A stretch of DNA of 64,000 bases from Ilex aquifolium (GCA_951799425.1 OX637391.1:17842551-17906550); one strand, 5' to 3'. Shown: positions 1 to 12,599, numbered from the stretch's first letter. Notes: generated from the letters alone by a model not told the origin. A program made the numbers and translations.

Positions 1-2517
1 TTGATATCTTCAAAAGGAAATGATGGGGGTGTGCCTTACTTTTCTGAAATAAACAATGGGCAGTGCACTACACATACCAAGCATGTCAAGGTAAGGTTAC
101 CAATTTTCAATGTCAAGGTTCCTTATTTCTTGCTTTTGTTTTGTTAGAAAAAATAAAGAAGTTTTTAAAACTTCTGATTGTTTTTAAGACTATTTTATTA
201 ATTCTAATTCATAACTTTCGGTTACAATCATCTCAAGTTTAATGGGCTGTTAAACTATACTATTATTTCACTTGTCAGTTACAAATGTAATTCTGAATAA
301 TGGAATTATATATCTATTATTTATGGGATTTTATAGCATTGTCCGTTATAGCAGAGGGTGCATTGCCTACAAAAGGCAAGGTCTAACAAGTGACTTGGAT
401 ATCTACATAATAAAACATATAATAACTTGAATTTTTATCTCCTACACATTTTCTCCACTAAAAACATCACATCACTCATTTTTATCACATGTTCAATCAT
501 TTAATATTTGATTAATTTATAGTTTAACATAATTTTTGTTTCAAAAATTATCTATATACAATAGTGTATAGTTATACATGTTAAAAAATTTAATAAAGTG
601 GGATCGATTTTTTGGACGCTCGAATTGTATGTTTCATCGTACCTTCATGCACATATTATATATATATAGAGAGAGAGAGACAGAGACAGAGAGAGAAAAG
701 TGAATCTCTTTTTCCTATATAGATCTTTATGCAATCTATTTCTTTATTGTTTTTTTTCTTTAAAAAAAACTTTTACTCCTATTTCACTTTTATATTTTTT
801 ATTAAATTTGTGATTTCTTGGGCAACTACGATTCGAGTCAGATTCATCTCTACCTTCTAGTGGGCGTCACCATTGAGGATATGTTACTACGAGCATTTAG
901 GTTGAATCTTGGAGTTGTTAGTGTCTGTCAGTACCCTCACGCGGGAAGCTCAGCTGCTTTAGGACAGTGATCCCATGTCTTTCAGGCTCGCAGACCAGCT
1001 CTTTTTAATTTGATATTTTATTTTTTGGTCTAATCGCATACTATTTTATTGCACTAGCGATACCCCGTGACTAAAGTCACTATACATTAAGCTATGACAT
1101 TGCGTTTATTGGAGTATGTGTACAGTTGGAGTGTGTATATAATGTGAGTGTGTATATAATGTGAGTGTATTGGAGTGTGCAGGGTGTGTGAAATTGGGGG
1201 AAGGGGGGAATATACCCCCATAAGTTCAAAAACCTAGTTATCTTGTTAGATAGATGTGTTTATATCATTTCTATTTAGTGTTTCTAAATTTGATTTGCTA
1301 ATTTGAATTTATAATATTGTCCTAAATTCCCCAACAAGAAGTTGACAGGATGAGCTTGAAAACCTTTATAATCATTTCTTATGATATCCTATCAGAACTC
1401 TATGCTATTATTGTGATGATTTGTGTAGCACTCGCCTTGTATGGTGAGCATGTGTGTGTTTGAATATTCTACTTATGGCTTATATCATATATTTTGGGCT
1501 GGTTTATTTTATGCTAAAAATAAAAATACTAGGGAAGATAAATTTACAAGAAAGAAAAATAAAATGAGAGATGTGTAAAGCAACATAAATAGACTTCAAG
1601 TAATCCTCAAAATTTTAACCACAGGATTCAAGATTTTAAACAAAACAATGCTATACTTACCAAATCATTTACCAAATTTTGTATCCCAAATCAATGTGAA
1701 TGGTTGGATCAGTGGGGTCTACTAACTCTACCAAACATTTAATGCATATGATTTTGACACGTCATTTGGGATATAAGATTTGGTAAACAAATTTGGGCAG
1801 CATAGTTTCATCCTTTCAAAAACATTCAATTACTAACAACATTAAGATACACAAATATGTGTTCCTAGATTCAATCACTGGGGTCATATAACTAATTAAT
1901 GGCTGCTCATACCGAAATTAAGCTTCAAGAAATTAGTAGTGATCATAATGAAGGCATAGAGGATACTCTTAGGATTAAAAGAGTTCCATATAATCATCAT
2001 ACATATCTATATTTATACTACTTTAAAAAGTATGTATCTTTAAAACTCTTTTATTTTTCTCTTTTATCCTTTAACATTTCTTAATTATCTAAACTACAAT
2101 GAATAAATATATTATAAATACAATACAATAAACTTTTATCTATTATATTAATATCATTTATAACATACTCCTCATGTTCTACTTTCTCCATTAAATTATC
2201 TGTTTATGAAACAAGAGAGATGGAGGGGCACAACTCCTAAAAGACTGGTGGGATAAATATAACTGCATCAAGGACCAATGCAAAAGCAACTTATTTGACA
2301 CTATTGGGCGACAATTTGAAGAATGTGAAGGTTGCTCCATGTCGTCCAAGGATTGAAGGCAGTTATATGCTACGTTCTTATGATAACATTCCTCAGGTTT
2401 ATCTCAAACCATTCTTTTGAATTCTTGTGGTTTGGTTTTACTCAATGAATGGAGTGCAAGTGATTGAAAATTTTGTAGCATGGGGAAGAACATGCCCAAA
2501 TAATTGATGGATTGTAG
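1..2517 (+). CDS. 3' end of an unrecognised spliced host gene (exons 1-90, 2244-2396, 2479-2517)
   Basis: Three pieces read in one frame and splice in phase 0. Exon 1-90 is open from the window edge and ends AAG|gtaagg. Exon 2244-2396 follows a weak AAAAG acceptor and ends CAG|gtttat. Exon 2479-2517 follows TTTTGTAG and ends in TAG at 2515. The 93 visible residues run from ISSKGNDGGVPYFSEINNGQ through RPRIEGSYMLRSYDNIPQ to EEHAQIIDGL. The introns are 2153 and 82 bp. The agreement of frame, phase and splice sites across three separated pieces argues for a real gene. The 5' part lies outside the window. I do not recognise the family and see no catalytic motif. The long first intron is AT-rich and contains a dispersed repeat at 820-1040. 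The weakest point is the middle acceptor, which lacks a good pyrimidine tract. Confidence 0.6.
655..700. repeat. (TA)n-(GA)n microsatellite
   Basis: A short TA run passes into GA repeats with a few CAGA interruptions. It lies inside the long first intron of the left-edge gene. Confidence 0.85.
820..1045 (+). repeat. dispersed repeat, copy 1 (relative at about 20890-21110)
   Basis: The sequence shares an ordered set of words with 20890-21110: GGCAACT then GATTC near the start, CTTGAGGA/ATTGAGGA, GATCTTGAAG/GAATCTTGGAG, GTCTG..AGTA.C.TCACG, TTAGGACAGTGAT, and a closing TTTTTGGTCTAAT/TTTTTGTCTAAT. The 27127-27240 segment carries the right half only. The GATTCGAGTC word resembles a tRNA B box, which would fit a SINE, but no convincing A box or tail was found, so the class is open. 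Confidence 0.45.
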
Positions 2518-5087
2518 TAGCGGATAGAATCAAGTATGTTGACCAACATACCCTCAAATTAAGCAAAATCCTAATATAAGTGTTTTGACTCATAAAAATG
2601 AAGATTGATGTTGAGTTGCTATCTTTTTTGTTCTTGTATATTTCTATTAATTTTGTTTGTTGATTGAATGTTTCTTATTGAAAATAGAAGGACATTCCAA
2701 CTTGGGATCTATTAGAAACCTGCTTTTAGTTTTATCCAATGAATGCCATTTTGTTTAAAAATTAAACCAAGCATCATTTACCAATTTATCAGCAATGAAA
2801 GACTTGTGCGAGCTGTTTCGACTATAGTGGGTTTTCTAATGCCAAAAGTAAGTTGTTTTAGGACCAATTAAGAGTATCGATACATCTGTCATGCTTGTCT
2901 TACACTTTAGATTTTTTAATTAGAGTAGGTGATGTGTTCGGGTTTTAAATATTTATGCAATTATTTGTAGCTTAGAAACATTGTACAACATTTATGTTTG
3001 TTCAAATTTTTTGCTAACATTGTTGAGATTTACCAAAGAATGTGCTTTGAGCCACGACAGAGTATTTTATTATTGGTGTTTAGATGGTATAATAAAATGA
3101 ATGGGGGTAATACCACACATACCATAAAGAATTGATAAATATTTTCTCTCTCTTTATGTGAATCACTCCCAAGTATATTATCAATTGTTCAATAACTAGA
3201 GTAACATGACTGTTTATGATCTCCAATTAAGAATTAACACTCTTTTTGCTCATATGCTAGATAAATTTTTAAATAAAAAAATTTTCATGATTTTTATTTC
3301 AGTTTCTGGTTTAAGTGTTACAGACAAAGAAGCAATTGGACATAACAATAGAGTGATACTACTACTATCTAATTTATTTATTTGTTTATATTTTGACCCC
3401 AAAAAACTCTTTTATTTGAATTTTATTTTGTGTATTAAGTTAAGTAATGGACTTATGTTCATTTTCATTGGTATATGATGTATTCATTTGAATGAAACAA
3501 TCGTCAATTGATTCAAACATGTGAAGGACATAGTCTGTGAGGCTATTATGTTGTAATCTTGATCTTTGAACTAATATTACCAGTATAACTATAAGTTAAG
3601 ATTGTTTACGTGCAACGCACGTGTACACAAACTAATAGCCTAAGAAGTATGAAAACGAACACAAGAAATGAATAAGACATGACACGGACATAAGAAACAA
3701 AAATTTTGAAAAGTGTGGACACCTACACAAGGAGCACAAACACACGATATGAAAAAATTATTATTAGATAACATAGTTGAACGGAGAAATATGTAAAGAA
3801 ATTATAGCCAACAATGAAGGGAAAACGTGTAAAAGAGGTTATTTGCTATTCAAAAATTGAGCCAACATCCTCACTTTTACATGTACAAAAAAATGGAATA
3901 CAACTGCAGTAGCGTAAAAAAATTCAATACTATATCAAAAAATTGATCTACAATCACAAATTTTCCTTTGATTAATTTGTAACCATTGATTGTAAAAATA
4001 TTAAATTAATATACAATAATGAAATAAGAAAACTTTCAAACAAGTTTTGAATCTTGGTTTTAAGTATGTATTAAGAAATCATGTACTAGTTAGTCTAATT
4101 AAAAGGCCAAAAATATTTCACATGATATAAACTTTAATGTTGCTAATAATGGAGTTTAAACACTTTCTAGAAATTCTGGACCGCAAGTATTTTCAGGGTT
4201 ATTTATATGAGTTACAATTAGTTGATGATTCTTAAACGTCGAGGGTTTGAAATAGATTAGTCAAGGGTTCTATGTTTGGCCTCTACGGCCAATCATGCGC
4301 CATACCCCAAAGGGATTGAGTTTTGGTTTGTAAACAATATAATTATTCCTCTCTTATTTAGAATCTTTTATTTGGGGGGAGGAACATGCTTTTGGTCTAC
4401 CCCTTTATCTATCTGCCCAAATTCTATGTTAACTTGGCTGTCACAAATTTATCTAGTAGTATCTTGTGACCTACTAGCCTTTTTGTTGGTATATATCACT
4501 TTCATGTCAATCATTCATGATAATTTTTTCTGTAAATAGCAAACACTTCATGGATTCAGTCTTCAATTTTAGAAGTTAGAACTGTCACCAACCATCTAAT
4601 AGCTATTTTATCAATTATTCAACCTCAATAATTGATATTTAACAAAAGCTCATTAATCACGTAGTCAGTGCAAAAGATAAAATCTTAAGTTGAGTTTAAC
4701 TAGAAACGAAGATGAAAAAGTACTTTAAGTTTGCCGAGAACTGTAATTCTTACTAGGTTCCCTTGACAGTAGTCCTCAATTTCTTCAATAGTTTTTAATA
4801 GTAAATCTAATTTATGCACACATTTGAGGTAAAAATATTCCAATTGCAGAAGAATATATTCACGATCATCTTGACTCTGCCAAATCAACATATTATGCAT
4901 TTTAATTTTTTGGGACAAGTTCAAGGACCAAAAAATTGCCACAAAACGCATTTACTCACCACTGTATTAGCGGAAAAAATATTGGGTGTAACCTTTATAC
5001 CATGTCAGCAGTACCACGTGGTGTAACAGTCCACTAATAGATAAACAAAACAGCAAATGGGCTCCACTACAACTCATAACCACCTAG
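2518..5087. other. intergenic, no gene recognised
   Basis: AT-rich sequence with only short unsupported reading frames. At 3610-3630 there is a perfect small hairpin, ACGTGC-AAC-GCACGT, like those near Helitron 3' ends, but the terminal tetranucleotide reads CTTA on the minus strand rather than CTRR, so at most it is a decayed end. Confidence 0.5.
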
Positions 5088-5092
5088 TCATG

Positions 5093-6394
5093 TGTTGAAC
5101 CTATGCTTGGTTAAGCAATATTTTGATGATAACAAACACACTAATTTAACTAATCATCTTCGTGTTAGTTAAAGTGTTGTACATGATTGATGGAAAAGTT
5201 TAAGTGAGTAGTTTGATACACCGAACCTAACGAGCTTTTGTTATGGGAATCATATGAAATAATCTCATTAGTTTAATCTTGATGAGTAAAAAATATTAAA
5301 AGTTAATGTCACAACTATAGGATTCTTGTTCAATATTATAAAGATGAATAAGTTGATTGGTGTGAAAAATTGAAGGATTAGTGCAAATAGTAAAAGATAC
5401 AAGGCAATGGTGGTAAAATTCTAAAATCTGTCAAATTGATATAGTCTCAATAAATTGGGTATAAAATTTTACTCAGATATTCAATTTACACGATTCTTGT
5501 ATATTTGGAAAATAGACATCCATTCAAATTGTTTGATCGTCAAAGATAAGCTGCAAGTTCAGGGTAGTGCATAGATTCTCACAATCAGAGCAATCACACA
5601 GGGTACTGGTATTTTGGGCATAACGTTCTACTCCAACGTCCAAATGAATTGATTTAAATGAGGTTCACACGTAGACATCAAGGAATACAACTATTTCAGA
5701 AATATAGGTTTTCAAACTTAAATTTTTGTTGTCCAAAAACGGTCTGCAAGTTGGACTAAATGCACAAATTCGAACAGCTTGTCAAGGGGAGCATGAGACA
5801 TTAATGATGAAAGCTCCAAACGGCTAAAATGATTCAAATCTAAAACTCAAGAGACCTCAACTATAAAAAAGACATAAAGAAAATAGGAGAATATATCCCA
5901 TTGAATATTGCAAGAGTGTTAAATACATTCAAAGAGTTCTATAAATTGTGAAAATTCCGCTATAGAGCTTGTTCTTTTCGTCTCTCTTGTTGTAATCTTG
6001 TTGAGTGATCATTTTTTGTAAAGAAATGAGAAGTTTATTGTATTGAGTGAGCTTAAAGTTGTAAGGTGTGTCTTCACCTACCGAAGAAGACGATGATTGT
6101 AAATGTTTGATCTTCACCCATTAAAGAAGGTCAAAATAGTGACAATGGAGCTCAAAAAGGAGTATGAAGTGATGATGTAGGTCATCGTGGAGTGGCTGAA
6201 CCTTTATAAATCTTGTTTGTCTTTATTTTTTCCTTCAACTCTATTGCATCATTTTTATTTCATTACTTATCATATCATTATACATTTTGTTGTTGCTTAC
6301 ATTGCATAATTAATTAGAATTAAATAAATTAAAAATTAGTCACTAACAAGAACAACCTAATTCACCTCCTTCTTAGATTGCATTTGGGCCAACA
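5093..6394 (+). mobile_element. solo LTR of a Copia-type retrotransposon
   Basis: The element begins TGTTGAACCTATGCTTGGTT, with AATATTTTGATGATAACAAA just after, and ends TGGGCCAACA, so it has TG...CA termini. It is flanked by TCATG (5088-5092) and CCATG (6395-6399), a 5-bp target duplication with one mismatch. The opening (GGTTAAG...TTTTGATGATAACAAA) and the closing (AATTCACCTCC...TTGCATTTGGGCCAACA) are typical of a common plant Copia LTR type. A CTATAAAAA box near 5862 and TATAAATCTTG near 6204 fit a U3/R layout. No primer-binding site, internal coding sequence or second LTR follows, so it is a solo LTR left by LTR-LTR recombination. Confidence 0.75.
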
Positions 6395-7347
6395 CCATGT
6401 GATACATAACCACCTGTATGATAGGAAGTGACCCTTATTTTACTATTTTTGTTTTTTCTTATTGGATTGTTATGCCCAATATTTACGCGTATTAACAAAG
6501 TAATGCACTAATGCATTTCTCGCATAGTTTATAACACTCGCAGAATCCAACTGTTATTTATCCAAAATAACAGTCCATTGACCACTTGCTATTTTAATAC
6601 CTAATGCCATTCCACAAGATTTTTCGACCCAAAATAAAAGTTCAAATGATTTTGAATTATATATTTCTTATTTTTCATGAGATCCCACATCTTCTCAATG
6701 AAATTGACCTTTTCACTTTATTTAGAGTACATTGTCATCTACACACCAATCTATTGCCAAAAAATCGTTACAAAACAAATATATTGCATTAAATGTAAGT
6801 TAGAAAATGATTCTAAAAAGAATTAATATTACAGCTACACTATATTGACATGTATTTTAAATCATTACCATAAACTACGTATAACATGTAAATGCATAAA
6901 AAAATATGTTATTATAAGAAAATAAATGCAATAAAAAAAGCTTACCATGTTGCCACTTGAGATTATGTTTTCAAGCGTATTGACAAAATTCCAAATATGT
7001 CTAGGAATGAACATTTCATCATACTTTGAAAAAGGCTGAATCATTAGGGACCTAAGATCTTCTAGATCTTTAAGAACACTAAACTCAAAACTAATATGAT
7101 TGGACCTAATGTTCCCCAGTTTGGTTGTATGCCCTTAGGTGATGTAAATTTATTTCCTCAAATTTTCATGACATGTCCTTTTTTGACCCTACAAAAATCT
7201 TAAATCAACTAACACTAACTTTAAAATGCTTTTGGATTCCTTTAAAAGAAACAAAGGTTACTTGTCTGATACTCCAGTATTAAGTGTCCGTAATCTGTGT
7301 ATCTTCTCTCGACAAATCATTTTCAATCGTCGATTATCCTCAACACT
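6395..7347. other. intergenic, nothing recognised
   Basis: AT-rich sequence; the short open frames here have no family resemblance and no splice logic. Confidence 0.5.
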
Positions 7348-7900
7348 CAGGGGCGAAACTATTACTGGTCCAAGGGCACCTGCCCACCCAATTTTTTTTT
7401 TTTTTTGCATCACCTATATATATTTTGTTCTTATTCTCTAAGTGCCCCAAGTTGTGCCCACCCAAAATAAATAAAAAATGTTGATTCCACTCAAAATAAT
7501 CAGCTAAATTGGGTCCACTAACTCTTAGATTTTTTAAAATTGCAGCTTGATAAAAAAATTGGTTACGATTATAAATTGTAATTTGGTTTTTTTGTATTCC
7601 AATTTGCTTGATTTTTTGTCCATTGTGTACTTATATTTGCCTACTACTATAATTTCTCTTTTAATATATTAACGATAAAATTAAAGTAGAAATTGTATTT
7701 GTACTTGTATTTACTTCTTGTTACAATTGCTTTCTACTTATTTTTTTTATTAATTATTTGAAACAATCATGGAAAAATATTTTAAAAGAAAGTCCGAGTC
7801 AGGGTTATTACCACCTGCAAAAAGAGGTATTAATGAATTTTTAGGTGCTATATATGATTTAAAAATTATATATGAATCAAAAGTTAAAACTTGTAATTAA
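7348..7900 (+). mobile_element. relic of a TTF-type hAT element, 5' end
   Basis: The segment starts CAGGGGCGAAACTATTACTG and continues into a poly-T stretch after CCTGCCCACCCAA, the usual look of the left end of plant TTF-type hAT elements. About 420 bp inside, an ATG opens a short frame resembling the N terminus of such transposases. The rest of that transposase is missing, so the element is truncated. No convincing 8-bp target duplication was found. Confidence 0.55.
7769..7900 (+). pseudogene. N-terminal fragment of a TTF-type hAT transposase
   Basis: The 43-residue frame starts MEKYFKRKSESGLLPPAKRG and stops at TAA. The start M-E-[KR]-[YF]-F-K-R-K-S is characteristic of plant hAT proteins of the zinc-finger MYM/TTF type, which carry a short basic N terminus before the TTF zinc finger. 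Nothing resembling the TTF finger, the DUF4371 region or the C-terminal dimerisation region follows. It is non-functional. Confidence 0.5.
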
Positions 7901-8990
7901 TGCTCACTCTCATATACATTTTTGTCTTTGTCCTTGTCGACACTAGTAATCTAGGAATAGGATAGTTCTTCCTATCCAAAAAGAAAGTCTTCAAAACAAA
8001 TTTATTTTTGCACTCCAAATTGAAATCAAGCTGAGGTTTTACAATATCTGTATTTTCAAAATTCATTAATATTACTTGAACTCTTCGTTAACAGGTGTAT
8101 CCAGATGGATATTGTGTCTGAAATCCATCACAAGTGAGATATTTAAAGTCAACTTCATTATCCTATAAGAAAAAATAATTAGGTACTATATTTAGTATAA
8201 CTGATAAACCAATATATAAATTTTATAAACTAAGCAAGATTAGCATAAAGAAAACATACCACTTTTGGCGATAAAATAGTGCATCACACATCACATGACA
8301 GTCATATCCACTATCACGGATATGTAATTCTTGACACAATTGATTTTAAACCCATTCATCGTGAACATTCTCTCTACTTTCCATTTAATTTAGTCCACTT
8401 CACTTTCTAGATTTAAAAATTTTGTACATGTGATTTTCAGATATTTCATGGAAAAATCATTTATAGTATTTTTGAATATCCTGTCCTAAATCAAAAATGT
8501 CAACACGAAGTAAAGTAACCTATAATTAGAATAGATGAAACTATTAATTAGAAAAAAAAATTCTTGCAAAACCATACCTCTAAAGATGGCATTTCAAGAA
8601 AATTCGACTGAATTAGAATGCTTTTATCTCTATAAAATGACTCAAGTTTAGTAAAAACCTTTTAACGATACAAACTCGTGTATAGTTTTGCCACTTTAAG
8701 AAGATCCTTCATTGTTGTCTGTCCATAGCAAAACAACACAATTATGAAATGTTATATACAAATCTCAAATTAATCAATAAGTCATGATATTATAAAAGTC
8801 GATTTAATCCAAATAATTAAACAATAACTGAATTTGACAAATTACATTTCAATTTCAATACGATATCATTAAATAATCAATTTTTTTTATTTGACTAACT
8901 TTATTGGGGAAAATTCTAAATAATTTTCAAAATTTTCAAAATTTTACAAAAGATTTCAAAATTTTACAAAAAGTTTTAAAATTAATTTTT
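7901..8990. other. AT-rich interval, nothing recognised
   Basis: No coding signal with family resemblance on either strand. A 60-residue minus-strand frame at 7884-8066 overlaps the hAT relic and matches nothing I know. Confidence 0.4.
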
Positions 8991-8999
8991 TAAAATTAA

Positions 9000-9402
9000 T
9001 ATCTACACCCTAAAGAATACCTTGTGACCAGTGTTGTTACGATTTGGACAGAGGGATGAGAACTTGACAGGAGCCAACAACAAAGTATGCCGATTTGTTA
9101 ATGGATATACCAAATGAAGTAACCAAGAAACCAAATGAAGGATTGAAGAGAGAGCCGGTGAAGAAACGATAAAGACTGAAGCTCGAATGAAGAAGACGAG
9201 TAAAAAGCATGAAAAATGAGGGTGAGGCTGCCAAAGTTATGTTTTAATGGTTTGAAAATTACACTAATCTATCCTATACTTTATGAAAATTTCAGTGGGG
9301 GTAAGATTCAAATTTTTTAAAAATTTTACCTAGGTTCCAAAAATTTTTAAAAAATTTTTAAAATTTCAATGGGAATAGTTACCCCTAACCAAATCTGCCC
9401 TG
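9000..9402 (-). mobile_element. relic of a second hAT end, minus orientation
   Basis: Positions 9220-9402 parallel 19860-20068 of the complete hAT element: GAAAAATGAG, AAAATTACACTAATCTA, TTTATGAAAATTTCAGTGGG, CACCTAGGTCC-like text, TTCAGTGGG, and a final CCAAATCTGCCCTG against CCAAATCCGCCCCTA. It therefore represents the transposase-5' side of an element pointing leftwards. The relic at 7348 is also a transposase-5' side but points rightwards, so the two ends cannot belong to one intact element. Confidence 0.5.
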
Positions 9403-9610
9403 CTCGAACAAAAATTAGGCCCTAAAGCGAGAATTTTACACAAGCCCTTATTTAATATTTTAGGAAGATAATAATTTTTTTTAATGATTATTAGATATTT
9501 TACAGAGAGTTGTGGTATGATTTATTTTCAATGTTTTAGTGGTTTTGGAATCGGGCGAGATTAGGTAATAAATTGAGTACAGTTGTGAAACAAGTATTAC
9601 CAATAAATAA

Positions 9611-9868
9611 ATTGAATAAAGTTTTAAAGAGACAACAAGAGATTTAGAAATAAGAACAAAGAATTTGAGCAAAAAAATGAGAGTGGGAGGGAGAGAAATA
9701 GTTGGAAAGAGGTGGTAAGAGTAGAGGAAAAAAATAGGTAAATTGAATAAAGTTTTAAAGAGACAGTAAGAGAGATAGAAATAAAGACAAAGAATTAGAG
9801 CAAGACAATGATAGTGGAAGGGGGAGAAATAGTTGGAGAGAGGTGGTAAGAGTGGAGGAAAAAACAGT
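9611..9868. repeat. tandem duplication, two copies of about 131 bp
   Basis: The phrase ATTGAATAAAGTTTTAAAGA recurs at 9611 and 9742 and the copies stay aligned through GGAGAGAAATAGTTGGA and GTGGTAAGAGT.GAGGAAAAA, with scattered substitutions. Confidence 0.8.
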
Positions 9869-10706
9869 GAAAAATATTTGAGACTGATTGCTACTTTTAA
9901 AGTTAAAAGTTATTACTTTTAGATTTTTTTTAGAAGACTTTGTTATATATTAGGACTTTCACGTAGACTTGTGAAAAATATTGTAACATTTTAGGGTTTT
10001 CTATAAAGGTTTAGATAGACTTGTAAATTATATTGGGTCTTTAACTTGATCCATTCAAAAGGGCTTGAGAATATGAAGCTGAACTAAGGGCTGAAAATTA
10101 AATTAAGTTCCAGGTGACTATTTTAATGGTCGGGCCTTAAGGTTGGCCCTTCTGTTCCTCCTCTCATTCAATTTATCGAAGTGTCTATGCATCTCGCAAC
10201 AATCGTAGTCTCTACTTGTCCCTCACTATTGAGTCTTCGTCCATGGAACCGATTAAGTGAGAAAAATTAATTATTGAATGACACACAATGATTAAAAGGT
10301 AATATATGTATTACTCCATTATTTATGTATTTTTTTAATTTGTCAAAAATTATGTGTGGAACGTTACAAAGTACTGTTATAGTAAAGATGTTCAATATTA
10401 CAACGTGGTATCACATAATTATTTTTTAATAATTTAGGCACTAATATTATATTAAACATTATATATGCGTTATTTCATATCCATATTATATGCGTGCAAC
10501 TATTCGACGTGGATGACATATATTTGATCAAACCGAACAAAAAATTAGTCCAGATTTACATAAGTTAGTTCGGACACCGCTAACTGTTGAACCAAAAAAA
10601 AATTACTGTAAAAACATACAACTTCAAGCCTTCAAACTTGAGATCCCGTGTTAATTTTTTATTCTTTTTCAAGTAATTTACGTTTGCTATATTATACAAA
10701 TATTTT
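9869..10706. other. intergenic, nothing firm recognised
   Basis: AT-rich sequence downstream of the Myb/SANT gene. GGGCCTTAAGGTTGGCCC at 10133 resembles termini of some plant hAT elements, but no partner end or target duplication was found. Confidence 0.4.
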
Positions 10707-11545
10707 TTAACACTCCACACAAGTCAATGACTCACCACCACTTGCCAATTTTTTCTCGTAGTAGCTTGCCCTAAGCTTAGCAGAATCGGCTAACACAGTG
10801 AGTGCACTGGTAAGGGCACGACCATAAGTTTCTCTCTTTGGTCGTCGGCTACTAGTTGGAGTGGTAGATCGGCTTCGATTACGTTTGGTATCCACTGGAT
10901 TATCATCATCATTATCATTAGCTTCCTCATCTTTTGGGTCATAGTTGAGATCATGTTCCTCTTCATTATCAGATGGAGGTTTGGTTGATGGGTGAGCATG
11001 TTTACCGGTTGCTGTTGTGTCCTGGTAAATTCTACACAATACCTCATAATGTGGGCAACATTTTTTCCTGAATTTTTTTGCACGCTTGTTGACCTATAAA
11101 TAGATGAATGATAGGAAACTAATTAATATTAGAATTTTTATATAAATTCTTATATAAGTAATAAACATTTTTATACTTTGATCAAATTGTCCCAAACATC
11201 ATCTGGAAAAGTCACAGTCCTTCTCTCTGGATCCCAACCAGCCCCCGTGGTGTTTGTAACTAGTTTGTGAAAATCCTTCCAAACTTGCCTTAGAACATTA
11301 AATTTGTTCTTAAGTTTCTCATGGGTATATGCATAGCCAGTCCTTCGTTTCATCTCTTGAAGCATGTAGTTCCATGACTCTCGAGTGAAAGTAGTAGTTG
11401 GCCTATTTTTCAAGGCAACTTGCTCATCCATTAACTCAATAAAAATTGTCTCATTCTTAGTAGGCCACGGTTGATCAACTTTGGTTGGTTCAATTTCCAT
11501 TACATCAACATTATCCAGGTTCTTACTAGCATTCACATTGGCCAT
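10707..11545 (-). CDS. Myb/SANT-like DNA-binding domain protein (two exons: 11545-11177, 11093-10707)
   Basis: Exon 1 runs from ATG at 11545 to AAA|gtataa; an 83-bp intron ends TTTATAG; exon 2 starts GTCAACAAG in the same phase and ends in a stop at 10707. The product is about 251 residues. Residues about 28-123 form a Myb/SANT-like domain (IFIELMDEQVALKNR, FTRESWNYMLQEMKRRTGY, LKNKFNVLRQVWKDF), continuing across the splice into VWDNLIKVNKRAKKFRKKC and PHYEVLCRIYQ. A low-complexity acidic part follows (SDNEEEHDLNYDPKDEE, NDNDDDNP), then a basic RRPKRE patch and a short C-terminal helix. These proteins resemble the L10-interacting MYB group and the Myb-like partner proteins of PIF/Harbinger transposons, which bind element ends and help nuclear import of the transposase. 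No Harbinger transposase is visible beside it, so it may be a host gene, a domesticated copy or a non-autonomous remnant. The reading frame is intact. Confidence 0.75.
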
Positions 11546-12590
11546 CTACATCCACAAACAACCATAATAATTTCCCAATGCAAAGTATGGAAATCATAGA
11601 TCTAACATACATTTTTTATGCCCCAAAAAAATCAGCAACTCAGTAGATATAGAGAGCAAAAAAATTCAGCAAATATAATCAGCAGCAAAAAAAAATCAGC
11701 AACTATAATCAGCAAAAAAAATCAGCAACAACTCATTGCATAATATTAAAGGCACACACATACACAGAAGCATGCCTTTCATCATAGGTAATCAAAAAAC
11801 AATACACAATAAATTCACCTTTTATTTCTATGTAAAATACATATAGTTTTGACAATTCTTGTTCTTGATTTTCATTTGGGTTTTGCGTTGAATCTCATAT
11901 TTTTGTGCCAATTTCTGTAATCATTTTCGAAAAATTCAATTGTTTACCAGGCGTGGAAGCTGAACGAACGTTTGTAACCCATAATTGACATGAATCACAC
12001 ACACACACACACAACGGATGCTTCCTTAAATTACAGTTTTAGAACACATTTTTGGTGCATCAAGAAGCTGCAACTCACTCTGGATTGCCATTAAAAGCTT
12101 CAGAAAAATAACATAACTCAGCTCCTTTGCAATAAATAGATGGACAACCACAATCACATTAGGGAAAAAAAATTTTAAAAATGGCACTCGACACTGAAAA
12201 CTACAAGAGGGATTCGAAGGCAAGCTATGGACTGATTTTGATCATTTGGGTTTTGTACAGTGAACGATCTGGGTTTTTTGTTCTTGATTTTGGGTTTTTT
12301 GTTCTTGATTTTGATCTGGGTTTTGTACAATGACGAAGATCAAAGACAATCAAAGATCAAAGACGAAGATTTTTTACCTTGATGATGGAGAGCTTCGACG
12401 GAGATTAGAACACCTTCACCTTCACCATTCACCTTCAGCGAGAGAGAGAGAGAGAGAGAAAGAGAGAAGGAGGGGGTCTTGCGGCTGCTTGGAGAGGTTA
12501 GAGGGGCTAGGGTTTACTAAATGCTATTTATATGGGTGGCCAATAAGTGTATTTTTTTTATCCTAACAAAGTTTGATCACTTGACCTCAT
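11546..12590. other. upstream region of the Myb/SANT-like gene with simple repeats
   Basis: Contains a run of AATCAGCA repeats (11670-11730), (AC)n at about 11998-12013, a tandem GGGTTTTTTGTTCTTGATTTT repeat (about 12270-12310) and a (GA)n run in GA-rich sequence (about 12440-12475). Read on the minus strand, the 12340-12480 part is CT-rich like a plant 5' leader, but no TATA box was assigned. Confidence 0.4.
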
Positions 12591-12599
12591 TAATGTTCA

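Noticed and set aside
820-1045. tRNA gene or tRNA-derived gene
   Set aside because: Only a B-box-like word is present; no cloverleaf can be formed and no A box lies at the right distance.
3596-3640. Helitron 3' end
   Set aside because: The hairpin is good but the terminus reads CTTA instead of CTRR and no partner 5' end was found.
7348-9402. One complete degraded hAT element
   Set aside because: Both ends correspond to the transposase-5' side, in opposite orientations, so a single element is not supported.
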